Position numbers and translations under genes: made by a program. This document shows positions 28,309 to 37,536 of a stretch of 37,566 nucleotides of DNA, piece by piece. Location of the stretch: NCBI GenBank assembly GCA_946538835.1, contig CAMNGZ010000004.1, positions 1 to 37,566 on the forward strand. The letters are read 5' to 3'. Position 1 is the stretch's first letter. Every line of letters begins with the position of its first letter. This stretch comes from an uncultured Clostridium sp. GTDB lineage: Bacteria > Bacillota_I > Bacilli_A > Acholeplasmatales > Anaeroplasmataceae. The notes beneath the pieces are model-generated. The model was given only the letters and a program-made list of their open reading frames with translations. It was not told where the DNA came from and ran no database searches.

Positions 28309-30393
28309 ATGATAGAATTAAAGAATGTATCAAAATTTTACACTAATAATGGTGTAACTTCTTTAGGTTTAAAAAGTATTAACTTAAAACTTAATAGAAA
28401 TGAAATCGTAGCTATCTGCGGTGAATCAGGTAGTGGTAAATCTACTTTATTAAATGTTATCACCAAAATTGACACCTTTGATGATGGCGAAATTTATATT
28501 GATAACGAAGAGACAAGTTATTTTGATATCTCTGATATGGATAATTTTAGAAAGAATAAAGTCGGATTTATTTTTCAAAATTATAATATTATTGAATCTT
28601 ATGATGTTTTAAATAATGTTATGTTACCATTAATCATTAATGGTATGAATAAACAAGAAGCCAAAAAAAGAGCTTTAGAATTAATTGAAAAAGTTGGTTT
28701 AAGCCATCGTATCCATAATAAAGGTTCTCATCTATCAGGTGGTGAGAAGCAACGTTGTGTAATCGCTAGAGCTTTAGCAAGTAACTGTGAAATTTTAGCT
28801 TGTGATGAACCAACAGGTAATCTTGATAGTGAAACAAGTAAAGGGATTATAAAATTAATTAAAGAAGTTTCAAAAGATAAGATTGTACTAATAGTAACAC
28901 ATAACTTTGATGAGGTTAAAGATATTGTAAATAGAAAGATTACATTATCTGATGGTGAAATAGTTCGTGATGATGTTTATGAGAGCGTACCAGATGACAA
29001 TAAACATTATCAAGAAAGTGCTGATTTAAATGTTTCAAAGAAAGCATTATTTCATATTGCGTTGTCTAATTTAAAATACACTCCTAAAAAGACTATTTTC
29101 ATAAGTTTAATCTTTATTTTATTATCACTAATATTAACACTATCTCTTAGTAGTATAAGTATATCTCAAGATGGTTTACACGGAAAAAATAATTTCCCAA
29201 ATGCTATTGAGAATAGAATCTATGTCTATAATCAAGACGAACCAATTTCTAAAGAATTCTTAGAGAATAATTTTAAAAATCAATATGTTGCAAATCCTTT
29301 TGAGGTCAACAATAGAGCTACATTGGTCGGTATTGAAGATTATTGGATTTCTGCATATTATGAACCAGGCTATTCTGAAAAAGATTTAAAGTATGGTAGA
29401 ATGCCTGAAAATGATAATGAAATAGCTATTAATTTCAGCCAATATCAATCAAGTCAAATTAAAACATATTTAAATAAAACTATTAGAATAAATATGTATT
29501 ATAATGAAAGTTATGGAGAATTTAAAATTGTAGGTGTTTGTTCATCTGCAAATAGTTATTGTGCTTTTTTTGGAAATAATAAATTACAAAAAGCTATGCG
29601 CTACAATTCATTAAAACTATCATTAAATCCTATTTTGTTTAATGATACTAAATTTAGTAATGCAATAGATGTAGTATATGAAAAAGATGGAGAGAATAAA
29701 CTAGTTGTTAATAGTAGTTTAGATATATCTAATTATCGCCCTATTCTTTATAATAAAACTAATGGTTCCATGAAATTTTCTTTTGATTTATCAAAAGTTA
29801 AAATCGAAGTGAATGAAAATATTTCTTCTTGCAAACTTTATTTAAATGACCAATATGAATTAGATAAAATTCTATCAGCATTTGTTTATTGCAACGGAAA
29901 TAAGGCGGATGCAATAAAACTAATAACTGATAATGGATACATAGCAATTGATACTTATAATTATGCTGAAAGAAATTATGCAACTTATATTAATGAATTT
30001 TCTATTATTTCAATAATTTGTAGTGTGATTGTAACGGCTTTATTGGCATATTTTATTAGCTATGCGATTTTAAGAATAGCATATAAATCAAGAATTCATG
30101 ATTACAATATTATAAGAACACTTGGTGTTACTAATAGATATATGAAATCTATCGTAACTTATGAATTATTGGTTTCTTCATTAATTACTTCGATAATTAT
30201 ATTTATAGTTTCTAAAATTGTTGGTGAGTGTTCAACTGATGCATTTTTAATGATGCTTAGTAAACTAGATTTAAAACTATTTATTATTTATATTTTAGCT
30301 ATTATTATTTTTTCATACCTATTAAGTGTAGGCTTCAATAAGAGATTATTTAAATTTAGCGTATCTAAACAATTTGAAGGAAGGGGTAAATAA
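28309..30393 (+). CDS. ABC transporter, fused ATP-binding and permease (MacB/FtsX-like)
   Basis: CGESGSGKSTLLNVI, LSGGEKQRCVIARAL, ILACDEPTGNLDSE; one TM, a large extracytoplasmic region, then three C-terminal TMs. Confidence 0.92.
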   Translation: MIELKNVSKFYTNNGVTSLGLKSINLKLNRNEIVAICGESGSGKSTLLNVITKIDTFDDGEIYIDNEETSYFDISDMDNFRKNKVGFIFQNYNIIESYDVLNNVMLPLIINGMNKQEAKKRALELIEKVGLSHRIHNKGSHLSGGEKQRCVIARALASNCEILACDEPTGNLDSETSKGIIKLIKEVSKDKIVLIVTHNFDEVKDIVNRKITLSDGEIVRDDVYESVPDDNKHYQESADLNVSKKALFHIALSNLKYTPKKTIFISLIFILLSLILTLSLSSISISQDGLHGKNNFPNAIENRIYVYNQDEPISKEFLENNFKNQYVANPFEVNNRATLVGIEDYWISAYYEPGYSEKDLKYGRMPENDNEIAINFSQYQSSQIKTYLNKTIRINMYYNESYGEFKIVGVCSSANSYCAFFGNNKLQKAMRYNSLKLSLNPILFNDTKFSNAIDVVYEKDGENKLVVNSSLDISNYRPILYNKTNGSMKFSFDLSKVKIEVNENISSCKLYLNDQYELDKILSAFVYCNGNKADAIKLITDNGYIAIDTYNYAERNYATYINEFSIISIICSVIVTALLAYFISYAILRIAYKSRIHDYNIIRTLGVTNRYMKSIVTYELLVSSLITSIIIFIVSKIVGECSTDAFLMMLSKLDLKLFIIYILAIIIFSYLLSVGFNKRLFKFSVSKQFEGRGK

Positions 30394-30394
30394 T

Positions 30395-32743
30395 ATGATC
30401 AATATTAACCATTTAAACAAAAAATTTAAAAATGGCAAGAATAGTATTAATGTTATTAATGATACCTCATTATCATTACCTGATACTGGACTTATAACCT
30501 TATTAGGTGAATCTGGCAGTGGTAAAACCACATTATTGAATGTAATTGGCGGCTTAGATAAATTTGATAAGGGTGCTATTTCTTATGATGATATAACTCT
30601 TTCTAAATATAAAATGAATGAAATTGATAGCTATAGAAAATTAAATATTTCATACATTTTCCAAAATTATTATTTATTACCATCTTTATCAATTTATGAT
30701 AATTTAAAAAAATCATTAGAAATAATCAATATTACTGATAAAGATGAAGTTGATTTAAGAATCAAAGAAGCTCTTACTGCCGTAAATATGTACAAATATC
30801 GTAAAAAACTTGTAACAAATTTATCTGGTGGTCAACAACAACGTGTTGCAATTGCAAGAGCTTTAACTAAAAAATCAAAACTAATTATTGCTGACGAACC
30901 TACAGGTAATCTTGATAGTGATAATTCTTTAAATATTATGAATATCTTAAAAGAGATTTCTAAAACTCACTTAGTATTATTGGTTACTCATAATAAGAAT
31001 TTAGCTAGACACTTTAGTGATTACATTTATGAAATAAGTGATGGTTCTATCTATAACGGCTATGTGCCTCAAAAAGAAGATCTAGATTTTGATGAAAATA
31101 CAATCTATCTTAAGGATTTAAATAATGACACTTTAAAGGACGATAAGATTGAATTAACAAGCTATAATAATGTTAATAATTTAAAGATTCAATTAATTAA
31201 TATTAATGGAACTTATTATATTGAAGCAAATAAACCTATTAAATTATTATCTGATACAAATATAAAAGTAATAAATAAATCTAGAGAAGAAGTTAAAGAA
31301 GAAAAAGTTTCAATTAATTATGATTCATCAAAATTCACTGATAAATATGAACATAAAGTGTTAAAGAAATTTTTTAATCAATTAGCTATGTCATTTAAAT
31401 CATATAAAACAAAGAAAAAGAAGATAAGATTCTTACGTCTAACTTTATTTTTCATTGGATGCATTTCAGCAATTTTAACTATAGGATTATTTAAAAATTT
31501 AAAGCCTGATTTATCATCAATAAAAGAAGTTTCAAACTCTTATCGAGTTTATAATAATACTGGATATAAATTTTTTCAAAATGTACCAACATATGATGAA
31601 GTAAAAAAATTATATTTAAATGATACTATTGAAGACTTTGGACAAAAAAGGGAATGTTCATTATCTTTGATATTTAACGATGACTTTATTAATCCTAATA
31701 AAACATCTGGTTATTTACTTCCTTTAACATTTAATAGTAATAAAATTATTTATGGTTCATCAAAGTGTAAAAATGAAAATGATGTTATTGTTTCTAAACG
31801 AATTATTGATGATATTAATATAGGTATTCCATATCAACAATTAATTGGCAAGAAGTTATATGATGATAATCACGAATATAACATTGTTGGAATAACTGAT
31901 AGCTTATATTATGAATTATTCTATGAGGAACAATTGTATAATGAATCAAATTATTTAGTTAAGGGTGCAATATTTTATAATTCTGATGATTTTGTAGAAA
32001 AAAATTATGAATTAATTGATGGAAGATTACCAGAGAATAATAATGAATGTTTAGTGATTGGTTCAAATAATTTAAATTATTATGAAGCTACAGTAGTAGG
32101 TCATGTTAAGCCAAAGAGCGATGATTCTGATTTAAGTTTTTATACTGGTGTATATTTATTGAATAAAGATCAGTACAAATCATTTAAGCTTACCCAACTA
32201 AATAGAAATAGTATGGATTATAAGTATTATTCATATAAATTTAAAAATAATACTAATAATACTAAATTCGATGGATTTGTTAATGATTATGACTATCAAA
32301 AACTAATGATTGAATATAATTTTAAAAAGGGAAATTCTAGAAATACATCCTTAATCCTTATGGGTACAATGGGTGTTATAATGGTCCTTTATATTTATTT
32401 CACTGAGCATGCAAAAATGATGTCTAATATAAAGGAAGTTGGAATGTTAAGGGCTATTGGTGAAACAAGAAAGAACATTAGTTTAAAATATGCCTGTGAC
32501 TCATTTGTAGAAGCTTTACATACCGTTACCTTTGGCTATGTATTGGTTGGCGTATTTGTTGGAATAGTTCAATCAATAATGAGATATCTTATGCAAGCGA
32601 AAAATACATTATTCTTCGAAAACTATATATACTATGTTATATATTTGTTAATTTTATTAATATTCATTGTATTTGGTAGTATTCCAAGCATTTTATTAAC
32701 TAGAAGAACTCCTAGTGAAATTATTGCAAAATACGATATTTAG
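30395..32743 (+). CDS. ABC transporter, fused ATP-binding and permease (MacB/FtsX-like), second subunit
   Basis: LGESGSGKTTLLNVIGGLD, LSGGQQQRVAIARAL, IIADEPTGNLDSDN; FtsX-like C-terminus (MLRAIGETRKNI...PSEIIAKYDI). ATG 30395 follows AAGGGG. Confidence 0.92.
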   Translation: MININHLNKKFKNGKNSINVINDTSLSLPDTGLITLLGESGSGKTTLLNVIGGLDKFDKGAISYDDITLSKYKMNEIDSYRKLNISYIFQNYYLLPSLSIYDNLKKSLEIINITDKDEVDLRIKEALTAVNMYKYRKKLVTNLSGGQQQRVAIARALTKKSKLIIADEPTGNLDSDNSLNIMNILKEISKTHLVLLVTHNKNLARHFSDYIYEISDGSIYNGYVPQKEDLDFDENTIYLKDLNNDTLKDDKIELTSYNNVNNLKIQLININGTYYIEANKPIKLLSDTNIKVINKSREEVKEEKVSINYDSSKFTDKYEHKVLKKFFNQLAMSFKSYKTKKKKIRFLRLTLFFIGCISAILTIGLFKNLKPDLSSIKEVSNSYRVYNNTGYKFFQNVPTYDEVKKLYLNDTIEDFGQKRECSLSLIFNDDFINPNKTSGYLLPLTFNSNKIIYGSSKCKNENDVIVSKRIIDDINIGIPYQQLIGKKLYDDNHEYNIVGITDSLYYELFYEEQLYNESNYLVKGAIFYNSDDFVEKNYELIDGRLPENNNECLVIGSNNLNYYEATVVGHVKPKSDDSDLSFYTGVYLLNKDQYKSFKLTQLNRNSMDYKYYSYKFKNNTNNTKFDGFVNDYDYQKLMIEYNFKKGNSRNTSLILMGTMGVIMVLYIYFTEHAKMMSNIKEVGMLRAIGETRKNISLKYACDSFVEALHTVTFGYVLVGVFVGIVQSIMRYLMQAKNTLFFENYIYYVIYLLILLIFIVFGSIPSILLTRRTPSEIIAKYDI

Positions 32744-32751
32744 TTAAAAAG

Positions 32752-32776
32752 AAAAAGCCACTTAGTGGCTTTTTTT
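32752..32776. terminator. Bidirectional terminator between convergent genes
   Basis: aaaaagccact-t-agtggctttttt. Confidence 0.75.
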
Positions 32777-33239
32777 AATTGGCTCTATAAATTATCTTCT
32801 TTATGATAGCTCTAACCAAACAGAATATTGAAAGTGCTACGATAATAATTGAAAAAATAACATATAGCATGTTAGAACCTGTAATTTCATGACCTAAACT
32901 ACTAGCATTACTAATAAACATGATTGTAAAAATTGTGTTTACTAGAATTAGGCTAATATCTAATACAATGTAATAGATATGTACTCGTCTTGGGTCAAAT
33001 TCCTGAAATAGTTGAGCACTAATTAATGTTAAAAGTGATAGCCCGAGATTTAAAACTAATTGAGCTGCTAGATTAGCTTGAAAGCCACTATGATACCATG
33101 TGTTTTTCATAAGTTCAAATCCTGTTAGTGCTAACAAAATTTGAACTATTGAGATAATAGTACCAACAAGCAAATCAAGATGAACATTTTCATCTTTTAC
33201 ACATTTTTTTGTTGAATATTTTAATAATTGATTTTCCAT
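32775..33239 (-). CDS. Unknown small membrane protein with about four TM helices
   Basis: 154 aa, four hydrophobic stretches, aaggagagaatat RBS before ATG on the minus strand, own promoter. Confidence 0.75.
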   Translation of the reverse strand: MENQLLKYSTKKCVKDENVHLDLLVGTIISIVQILLALTGFELMKNTWYHSGFQANLAAQLVLNLGLSLLTLISAQLFQEFDPRRVHIYYIVLDISLILVNTIFTIMFISNASSLGHEITGSNMLYVIFSIIIVALSIFCLVRAIIKKIIYRAN

Positions 33240-33262
33240 ATATTCTCTCCTTCTTTATTTAT

Positions 33263-33291
33263 ATTATATGTCTAAAAGCGCTTTCATTCAA
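33263..33291 (-). promoter_or_regulatory. Promoter of the 32775-33239 gene with a CcpA/LacI-type operator-like palindrome in the spacer
   Basis: Minus strand: TTGAAT (33291-33286), 17-nt spacer, TATAAT (33268-33263). Spacer contains AAAGCGCTTT (33275-33284) within TGAAAGCGCTTTTA. Confidence 0.6.
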
Positions 33292-33384
33292 TATCGATTT
33301 TAAATTAATTTTACAATTTCAAAAATAAAATTGTTTAGTTGTTTTTAAATGATAAAGAATAGAGATAAATTAATAATTTTTTTC

Positions 33385-33413
33385 TTGATAAATAGGTCGT
33401 TTTAAACTAAAAT
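33385..33413 (+). promoter_or_regulatory. sigmaA-type promoter for the HD-GYP gene
   Basis: TTGATA (33385-33390), 17-nt spacer, TAAAAT (33408-33413). Confidence 0.55.
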
Positions 33414-33442
33414 AAAAGAGTTTTTAAGAAGGATTGAGAATT

Positions 33443-34690
33443 ATGAGAAAGCCAAATTGTCTAAGTATTGTTGAAACAAAAAAGCTTTGGGAAATAGCAA
33501 TTGAATTTCTTACTAGAATAGATAGTGCTCTAATTGAATATAATTTAAAGTTTGCATACATTATGCTTAAGTTTGCAAAATTAGAAAGACTTAGTTTTAA
33601 TAAAATAAAAAAATTTGTATTCGTTTCATGCTTTAACGATATTGGACGTTTACATTTAAATCAAGAAAAGTCATCAAAAAGTATAGAAACATACTTATTT
33701 TTAAAGTATTTTTCACCTTTAAAAGATTTTTCAAATGTTTTGTTAGAAAAGACGTTGTATGACAAATCAAGCAAATATAGACGTGACGCTCTTCGCTTTA
33801 AAATATGTATGGATTATACTAAAAATCTTGTACTATATAATGATAAAGATAAAGCCTTAAGTTATTTAATACCTGAAAATTATGTTGATGTAGACTTTAG
33901 AAAACTTTCTAAGCTTGTTAAATCTAGTGATTTATTGCATGAACTTCATTCAATGAATTACAAGGATCAAGTATATCAAGTAATGGGATATTCTATATTT
34001 AAGGATAGAGAAAAAGAAGAATTGATTGAAATGTTATCTTCTTTATTTGAAATGTATAGTGTTCAAACATTGTATCATTCTAAAGTAACAGCGTACACTG
34101 CATATTATTTAGCCAGAAAAATGAGAGTAAATAAAGAACAAATTAAAAAATTGTACATAGGTGCATTATGTCATGATCTAGGGAAAGTATGCATACCTTT
34201 GTCTATTCTTGAGAAGAATGGTAAATTAACTCCTGAAGAATATGAGATTATGAAAACTCACGTAACTCATTCAAAAGAGATTTTACAACATGAACTAAAT
34301 TTTGATATTATCGAGATAGCATATCGTCACCATGAGCGAATTGATGGTACAGGATATCCTAATATGGTTCCTGGAGAGAGAATGACTCTTGAACAAAAGA
34401 TTATGCAAGTTTCTGATGTTTATAGTGCATTAATTGCTAAACGAAGTTATAAAGATGAATTCTCTATTACAGATACTATGAATATTTTATTTGAAGAAGC
34501 GAATAATAAGAAATTTGATATGTCTGTTGTAGAAATGCTAAATAAATATTCTAAAAAAGTAGTAAAATCTACTAATAAGCTTATGGAAGAAGCGAATAAT
34601 ACTTATTCTAAAATTAGTAATGAACGTAATAAGTTGATTGAATTTTATGAAAAGCGTCCAGAATTAAAGTCTATTGATTTATATGATTAG
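33443..34690 (+). CDS. HD-GYP domain phosphohydrolase with a degenerate HD-like N-terminal half
   Basis: HSKVTAYTAYYLARKM...GALCHDLGKVCIP...MKTHVTHSKEIL...AYRHHERIDGTGYPN...IMQVSDVYSAL. AAGGA before ATG 33443. Confidence 0.9.
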   Translation: MRKPNCLSIVETKKLWEIAIEFLTRIDSALIEYNLKFAYIMLKFAKLERLSFNKIKKFVFVSCFNDIGRLHLNQEKSSKSIETYLFLKYFSPLKDFSNVLLEKTLYDKSSKYRRDALRFKICMDYTKNLVLYNDKDKALSYLIPENYVDVDFRKLSKLVKSSDLLHELHSMNYKDQVYQVMGYSIFKDREKEELIEMLSSLFEMYSVQTLYHSKVTAYTAYYLARKMRVNKEQIKKLYIGALCHDLGKVCIPLSILEKNGKLTPEEYEIMKTHVTHSKEILQHELNFDIIEIAYRHHERIDGTGYPNMVPGERMTLEQKIMQVSDVYSALIAKRSYKDEFSITDTMNILFEEANNKKFDMSVVEMLNKYSKKVVKSTNKLMEEANNTYSKISNERNKLIEFYEKRPELKSIDLYD

Positions 34691-34781
34691 ATATTACAAT
34701 GTGATATCTATTTAAAAGTGAAAGTTATATATAAAAAGTTAACAAATAACAAAGGAATGTTATTCATATATTTAATTTTTG

Positions 34782-34810
34782 TTGCAAATAGTACTACTTT
34801 TATATAAAAT
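34782..34810 (+). promoter_or_regulatory. Possible promoter for the PAP2 gene
   Basis: TTGCAA (34782-34787), 17-nt spacer, TAAAAT (34805-34810). Confidence 0.45.
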
Positions 34811-34829
34811 AAATTAAGGAGTGATTTAT

Positions 34830-35414
34830 ATGTTTTTGGATCTTGATTTAAATGTTGCAAGAGCGTTAAATTCTTTTTTACATAATACTAATGGTGCCTT
34901 TACAAGTTTATTTAAGGGAATAACTTTTTTAGCTGAAAAAGGTTGGTTCTTTTTCTTGGTTTCATTTATTTTATGTTTATTTAAAAAGACAAGAAGAAAA
35001 GGAATTATTTGTTTATTATCTATAATTATTTCTTGCGTGTTTATGTATTTACTTAAAAACATTGTAAGAAGACCTCGACCATTTATCGATGAAACTAGTG
35101 AATACTATAAATTTTGGGTTGAAGCAGGTAAGGTCTATGAATCTTCATATAGTTTTCCATCAGGTCATACTACTATAGCTTGCGCATTTGGAGTTGCAAT
35201 GTTCTTAACTAGTAACAAAAAATATTCTTATGTTTATTTTCTAATTCCAGTTTTGATTGGTATTACAAGAATATATTTTAATGTACACTATTTTTCTGAT
35301 GTATGTGCCGCAGCATTCTTATCTGCACTATTAGCTATAATTACATACTTTATATATAATTACCTAATAAAAAAATATTATATTACTGAAAAATGCGAAG
35401 AAGATAATGCATAA
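34830..35414 (+). CDS. PAP2 superfamily membrane phosphatase
   Basis: KNIVRRPRP, YSFPSGHTT, GITRIYFNVHYFSDV (three PAP2 motifs) among TM helices. ATG 34830 after GGAG. Confidence 0.92.
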   Translation: MFLDLDLNVARALNSFLHNTNGAFTSLFKGITFLAEKGWFFFLVSFILCLFKKTRRKGIICLLSIIISCVFMYLLKNIVRRPRPFIDETSEYYKFWVEAGKVYESSYSFPSGHTTIACAFGVAMFLTSNKKYSYVYFLIPVLIGITRIYFNVHYFSDVCAAAFLSALLAIITYFIYNYLIKKYYITEKCEEDNA

Positions 35415-35432
35415 CTTTATCTTCTTTTTTTT
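35398..35432 (+). terminator. Rho-independent terminator overlapping the PAP2 3' end
   Basis: aagaagataa-tgcataact-ttatcttctt followed by a T run. Confidence 0.7.
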
Positions 35433-35433
35433 A

Positions 35434-35462
35434 TTAACAAAATTATTTTCTTGCACTATAAT
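35434..35462 (+). promoter_or_regulatory. sigmaA-type promoter for the DUF6273-like gene
   Basis: TTAACA (35434-35439), 17-nt spacer, TATAAT (35457-35462). Confidence 0.55.
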
Positions 35463-35487
35463 ATAAGTATAGGAAAGAGGGATATCC

Positions 35488-36096
35488 ATGGAAGAAAAGA
35501 AAAATAATTTATTAGATTTGTCTAGTGAAATTAATAAAAACCGTTTAATTGGTAAGACTATTAATTTCGGTTATGATAAGACTAGTGAAAATGAAATTGA
35601 ATGGGAGGTTATCGGAGAGAATAAGGATAGTTTGTTGTTAATCACTAAACAAATTGTTAAGGCTATTCCATTTAGTTTAGATTTACATAAAGATAACTAT
35701 AATTTATATCATGACTCATTAATTAGAAAATATTTAGCTAATGATTTTCCAAAATATTTTCATAAATATGAACTTGATATGATTAAATCTTTTGGCAAAG
35801 ATAAATTCTATATCTTATCAGAAGATGATTTAGTGAGATATTATAACATTGATTACCAAAAAGAAAACAGCTTCTTAAAAGCTAGACCAACACAGTTGTT
35901 GTTTTCTGAAGGATTTGAAACTAATGAATCTGGTTTTGGTAAATATTGGCTAAAGAATTTTGATTCTAGGCATGATTATGCAAAGATTATTGATTCATTT
36001 GGTAATATTACAAGAGCTAAGATTGATAATCCAAATATAGGTATTAGAGTTTGTTGCTGGATAGAAAAAAATGTCGACAAAAAAATGATAGAATAA
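35488..36096 (+). CDS. DUF6273-like protein without signal peptide
   Basis: GKTINFGYDKTSENEIEWEVIGENKDSLLLITKQIV...LIRKYLANDFPKYF...YWLKNFDSR...NPNIGIRVCCWIE resembles the DUF6273 pattern. Confidence 0.7.
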   Translation: MEEKKNNLLDLSSEINKNRLIGKTINFGYDKTSENEIEWEVIGENKDSLLLITKQIVKAIPFSLDLHKDNYNLYHDSLIRKYLANDFPKYFHKYELDMIKSFGKDKFYILSEDDLVRYYNIDYQKENSFLKARPTQLLFSEGFETNESGFGKYWLKNFDSRHDYAKIIDSFGNITRAKIDNPNIGIRVCCWIEKNVDKKMIE

Positions 36097-36118
36097 TTAA
36101 CGATTTTAATTAAAATTA

Positions 36119-36147
36119 TTGTCGTATTGTAATATTTATGATAAAAT
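36119..36147 (+). promoter_or_regulatory. sigmaA-type promoter for the LRR gene
   Basis: TTGTCG (36119-36124), 17-nt spacer, TAAAAT (36142-36147). Confidence 0.45.
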
Positions 36148-36202
36148 TAAAACAAAATGTTGCATTTTAAGAGAAAAATGCTTTAAAAAGAAGGAAAAAA
36201 AT

Positions 36203-37495
36203 ATGGCACAAAGAAAGAAAAAGAAGAGCAAAAAGAGAGTGTTCTTCACTTTATTAGCACTTGTCGCTGTAGCTGCTATTGTTGTTATTTCAGTTAATAC
36301 ATTCTTATTAACTGACTTTGATTACAATACTAACGGCGATGAATTAACTGTACTTAAATATAGTGGTACAGATTTAACAGATGTAGTTATTAAAGATAGT
36401 TATCTAATTAATGGTAGAGACTATAAAACTACTACAATCGGCCAAGATGCATTCAAAGGCTTAGATGTAGAAAAGGTAACATTACCAGATTCTGTAAAAA
36501 CAATTGAAGACAACGCATTTAAAGGTTGTGAAAAGATGACTGAAGTAAAGTTGCCTTCAAAGCTTGAGTTTATGGGTCAATCTGCGTTCTCACATTGTAA
36601 ATCATTGAGAAAGATTGATATTCCTGGTACTTTGCAAACAATTTCTAAGTCAGCATTTGCAGATTGTAAAAATTTAAAATATATCCATATTAATGAAGGT
36701 TGTAAGATTGTTGCTGAGAGTGCATTCTCTAACACTTATGCAGAAAATGTCTTATTACCAAGAAGCTTAACTGAAATCAAAACATCAGCATTTGACAATA
36801 TTAATGTTGCTGAACTAGAAATTCCAAATGGTGTTGAAACAATTGGTATTCAAGCATTTGGTGATAACAACAGTTTGCTAACTGTAACTTTACCAAAATC
36901 AGTTACAAAAGTTGGTAGAAATGTATTTAAAAACTGTCAAAGATTAGCGGTTATTAATAACCTTGCAAAAGTAGACCTTGATGGTGCATATGATGCTAAT
37001 GTTAACCCTGTTATTAATTATGGTAAAAAAGATGTATCAACTATCGATGTTCATAATGAAACAGGTAACTTTATCTTTGTTCAAAAAGATACTGGTTATG
37101 AACTTGTAGGATTTGATTATGTAAGTACAGATGTAACCACTCCTACTCTTGTAGTTAATGATGAAATTTTGCCTTATTCAATTGGTGCATGTGCATTCTA
37201 TGCGGGTCAAATGAAGACACTTGTTGTTGATGATCATGTAACAAAGATTAGTTCTTTAGCATTTGCGAACTCATTACTTGAAAAATTAACTATTGGTGAA
37301 GGTGTAAAGCGCATTGAGCGTGATTGTTTATCTGGATGTACAAAACTTGAACAAATTAAATTTGTTCGTAATGGTACATGGTATTATAAAAATGAAGATG
37401 GAGACGTCTTAAGCAATCCTAAGATGACCGATCCATATGCTAACAAAGATATTTTCTTCAGTGTATATGGTGCTGGTTATTGGTACAAAGATTAA
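36203..37495 (+). CDS. BspA-like leucine-rich repeat (LRR_5) protein with N-terminal TM anchor
   Basis: N-terminal basic stretch plus TM (RVFFTLLALVAVAAIVVISVNTFLL), repeats of the type VEKVTLPDSVKTIEDNAFKGCEKMTEVKLPSKLEFMGQSAFSHC. AGAAGG RBS before ATG 36203. Confidence 0.9.
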   Translation: MAQRKKKKSKKRVFFTLLALVAVAAIVVISVNTFLLTDFDYNTNGDELTVLKYSGTDLTDVVIKDSYLINGRDYKTTTIGQDAFKGLDVEKVTLPDSVKTIEDNAFKGCEKMTEVKLPSKLEFMGQSAFSHCKSLRKIDIPGTLQTISKSAFADCKNLKYIHINEGCKIVAESAFSNTYAENVLLPRSLTEIKTSAFDNINVAELEIPNGVETIGIQAFGDNNSLLTVTLPKSVTKVGRNVFKNCQRLAVINNLAKVDLDGAYDANVNPVINYGKKDVSTIDVHNETGNFIFVQKDTGYELVGFDYVSTDVTTPTLVVNDEILPYSIGACAFYAGQMKTLVVDDHVTKISSLAFANSLLEKLTIGEGVKRIERDCLSGCTKLEQIKFVRNGTWYYKNEDGDVLSNPKMTDPYANKDIFFSVYGAGYWYKD

Positions 37496-37506
37496 TTTAA
37501 ATGAAG

Positions 37507-37536
37507 CTGCTTAATAAAAATATTAAGCAGTTTTTT
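37507..37536 (+). terminator. Rho-independent terminator after the LRR gene
   Basis: Perfect ctgcttaata-aaaa-tattaagcag followed by T6. Confidence 0.88.

Noticed and set aside
28309-32743. The ABC pair as a defence or toxin system
   Set aside because: Motifs are standard MacB/FtsX-type transporters; no adjacent toxin, nuclease or immunity gene supports a defence role.
34688-34710. Inverted repeat tagatat-tacaatgtg-atatcta after the HD-GYP gene
   Set aside because: Only a 7-bp AT-rich stem with no T tract; could be a weak terminator but not strong enough to call.
34826-35062. 78-aa minus-strand ORF inside the PAP2 gene
   Set aside because: Antisense to a gene with all three PAP2 motifs.
36160-36183. 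Short hairpin gcattt...aaatgc in the leader of the LRR gene as a possible riboswitch
   Set aside because: Stem is ~6 bp and AT-rich, with no conserved riboswitch elements visible.
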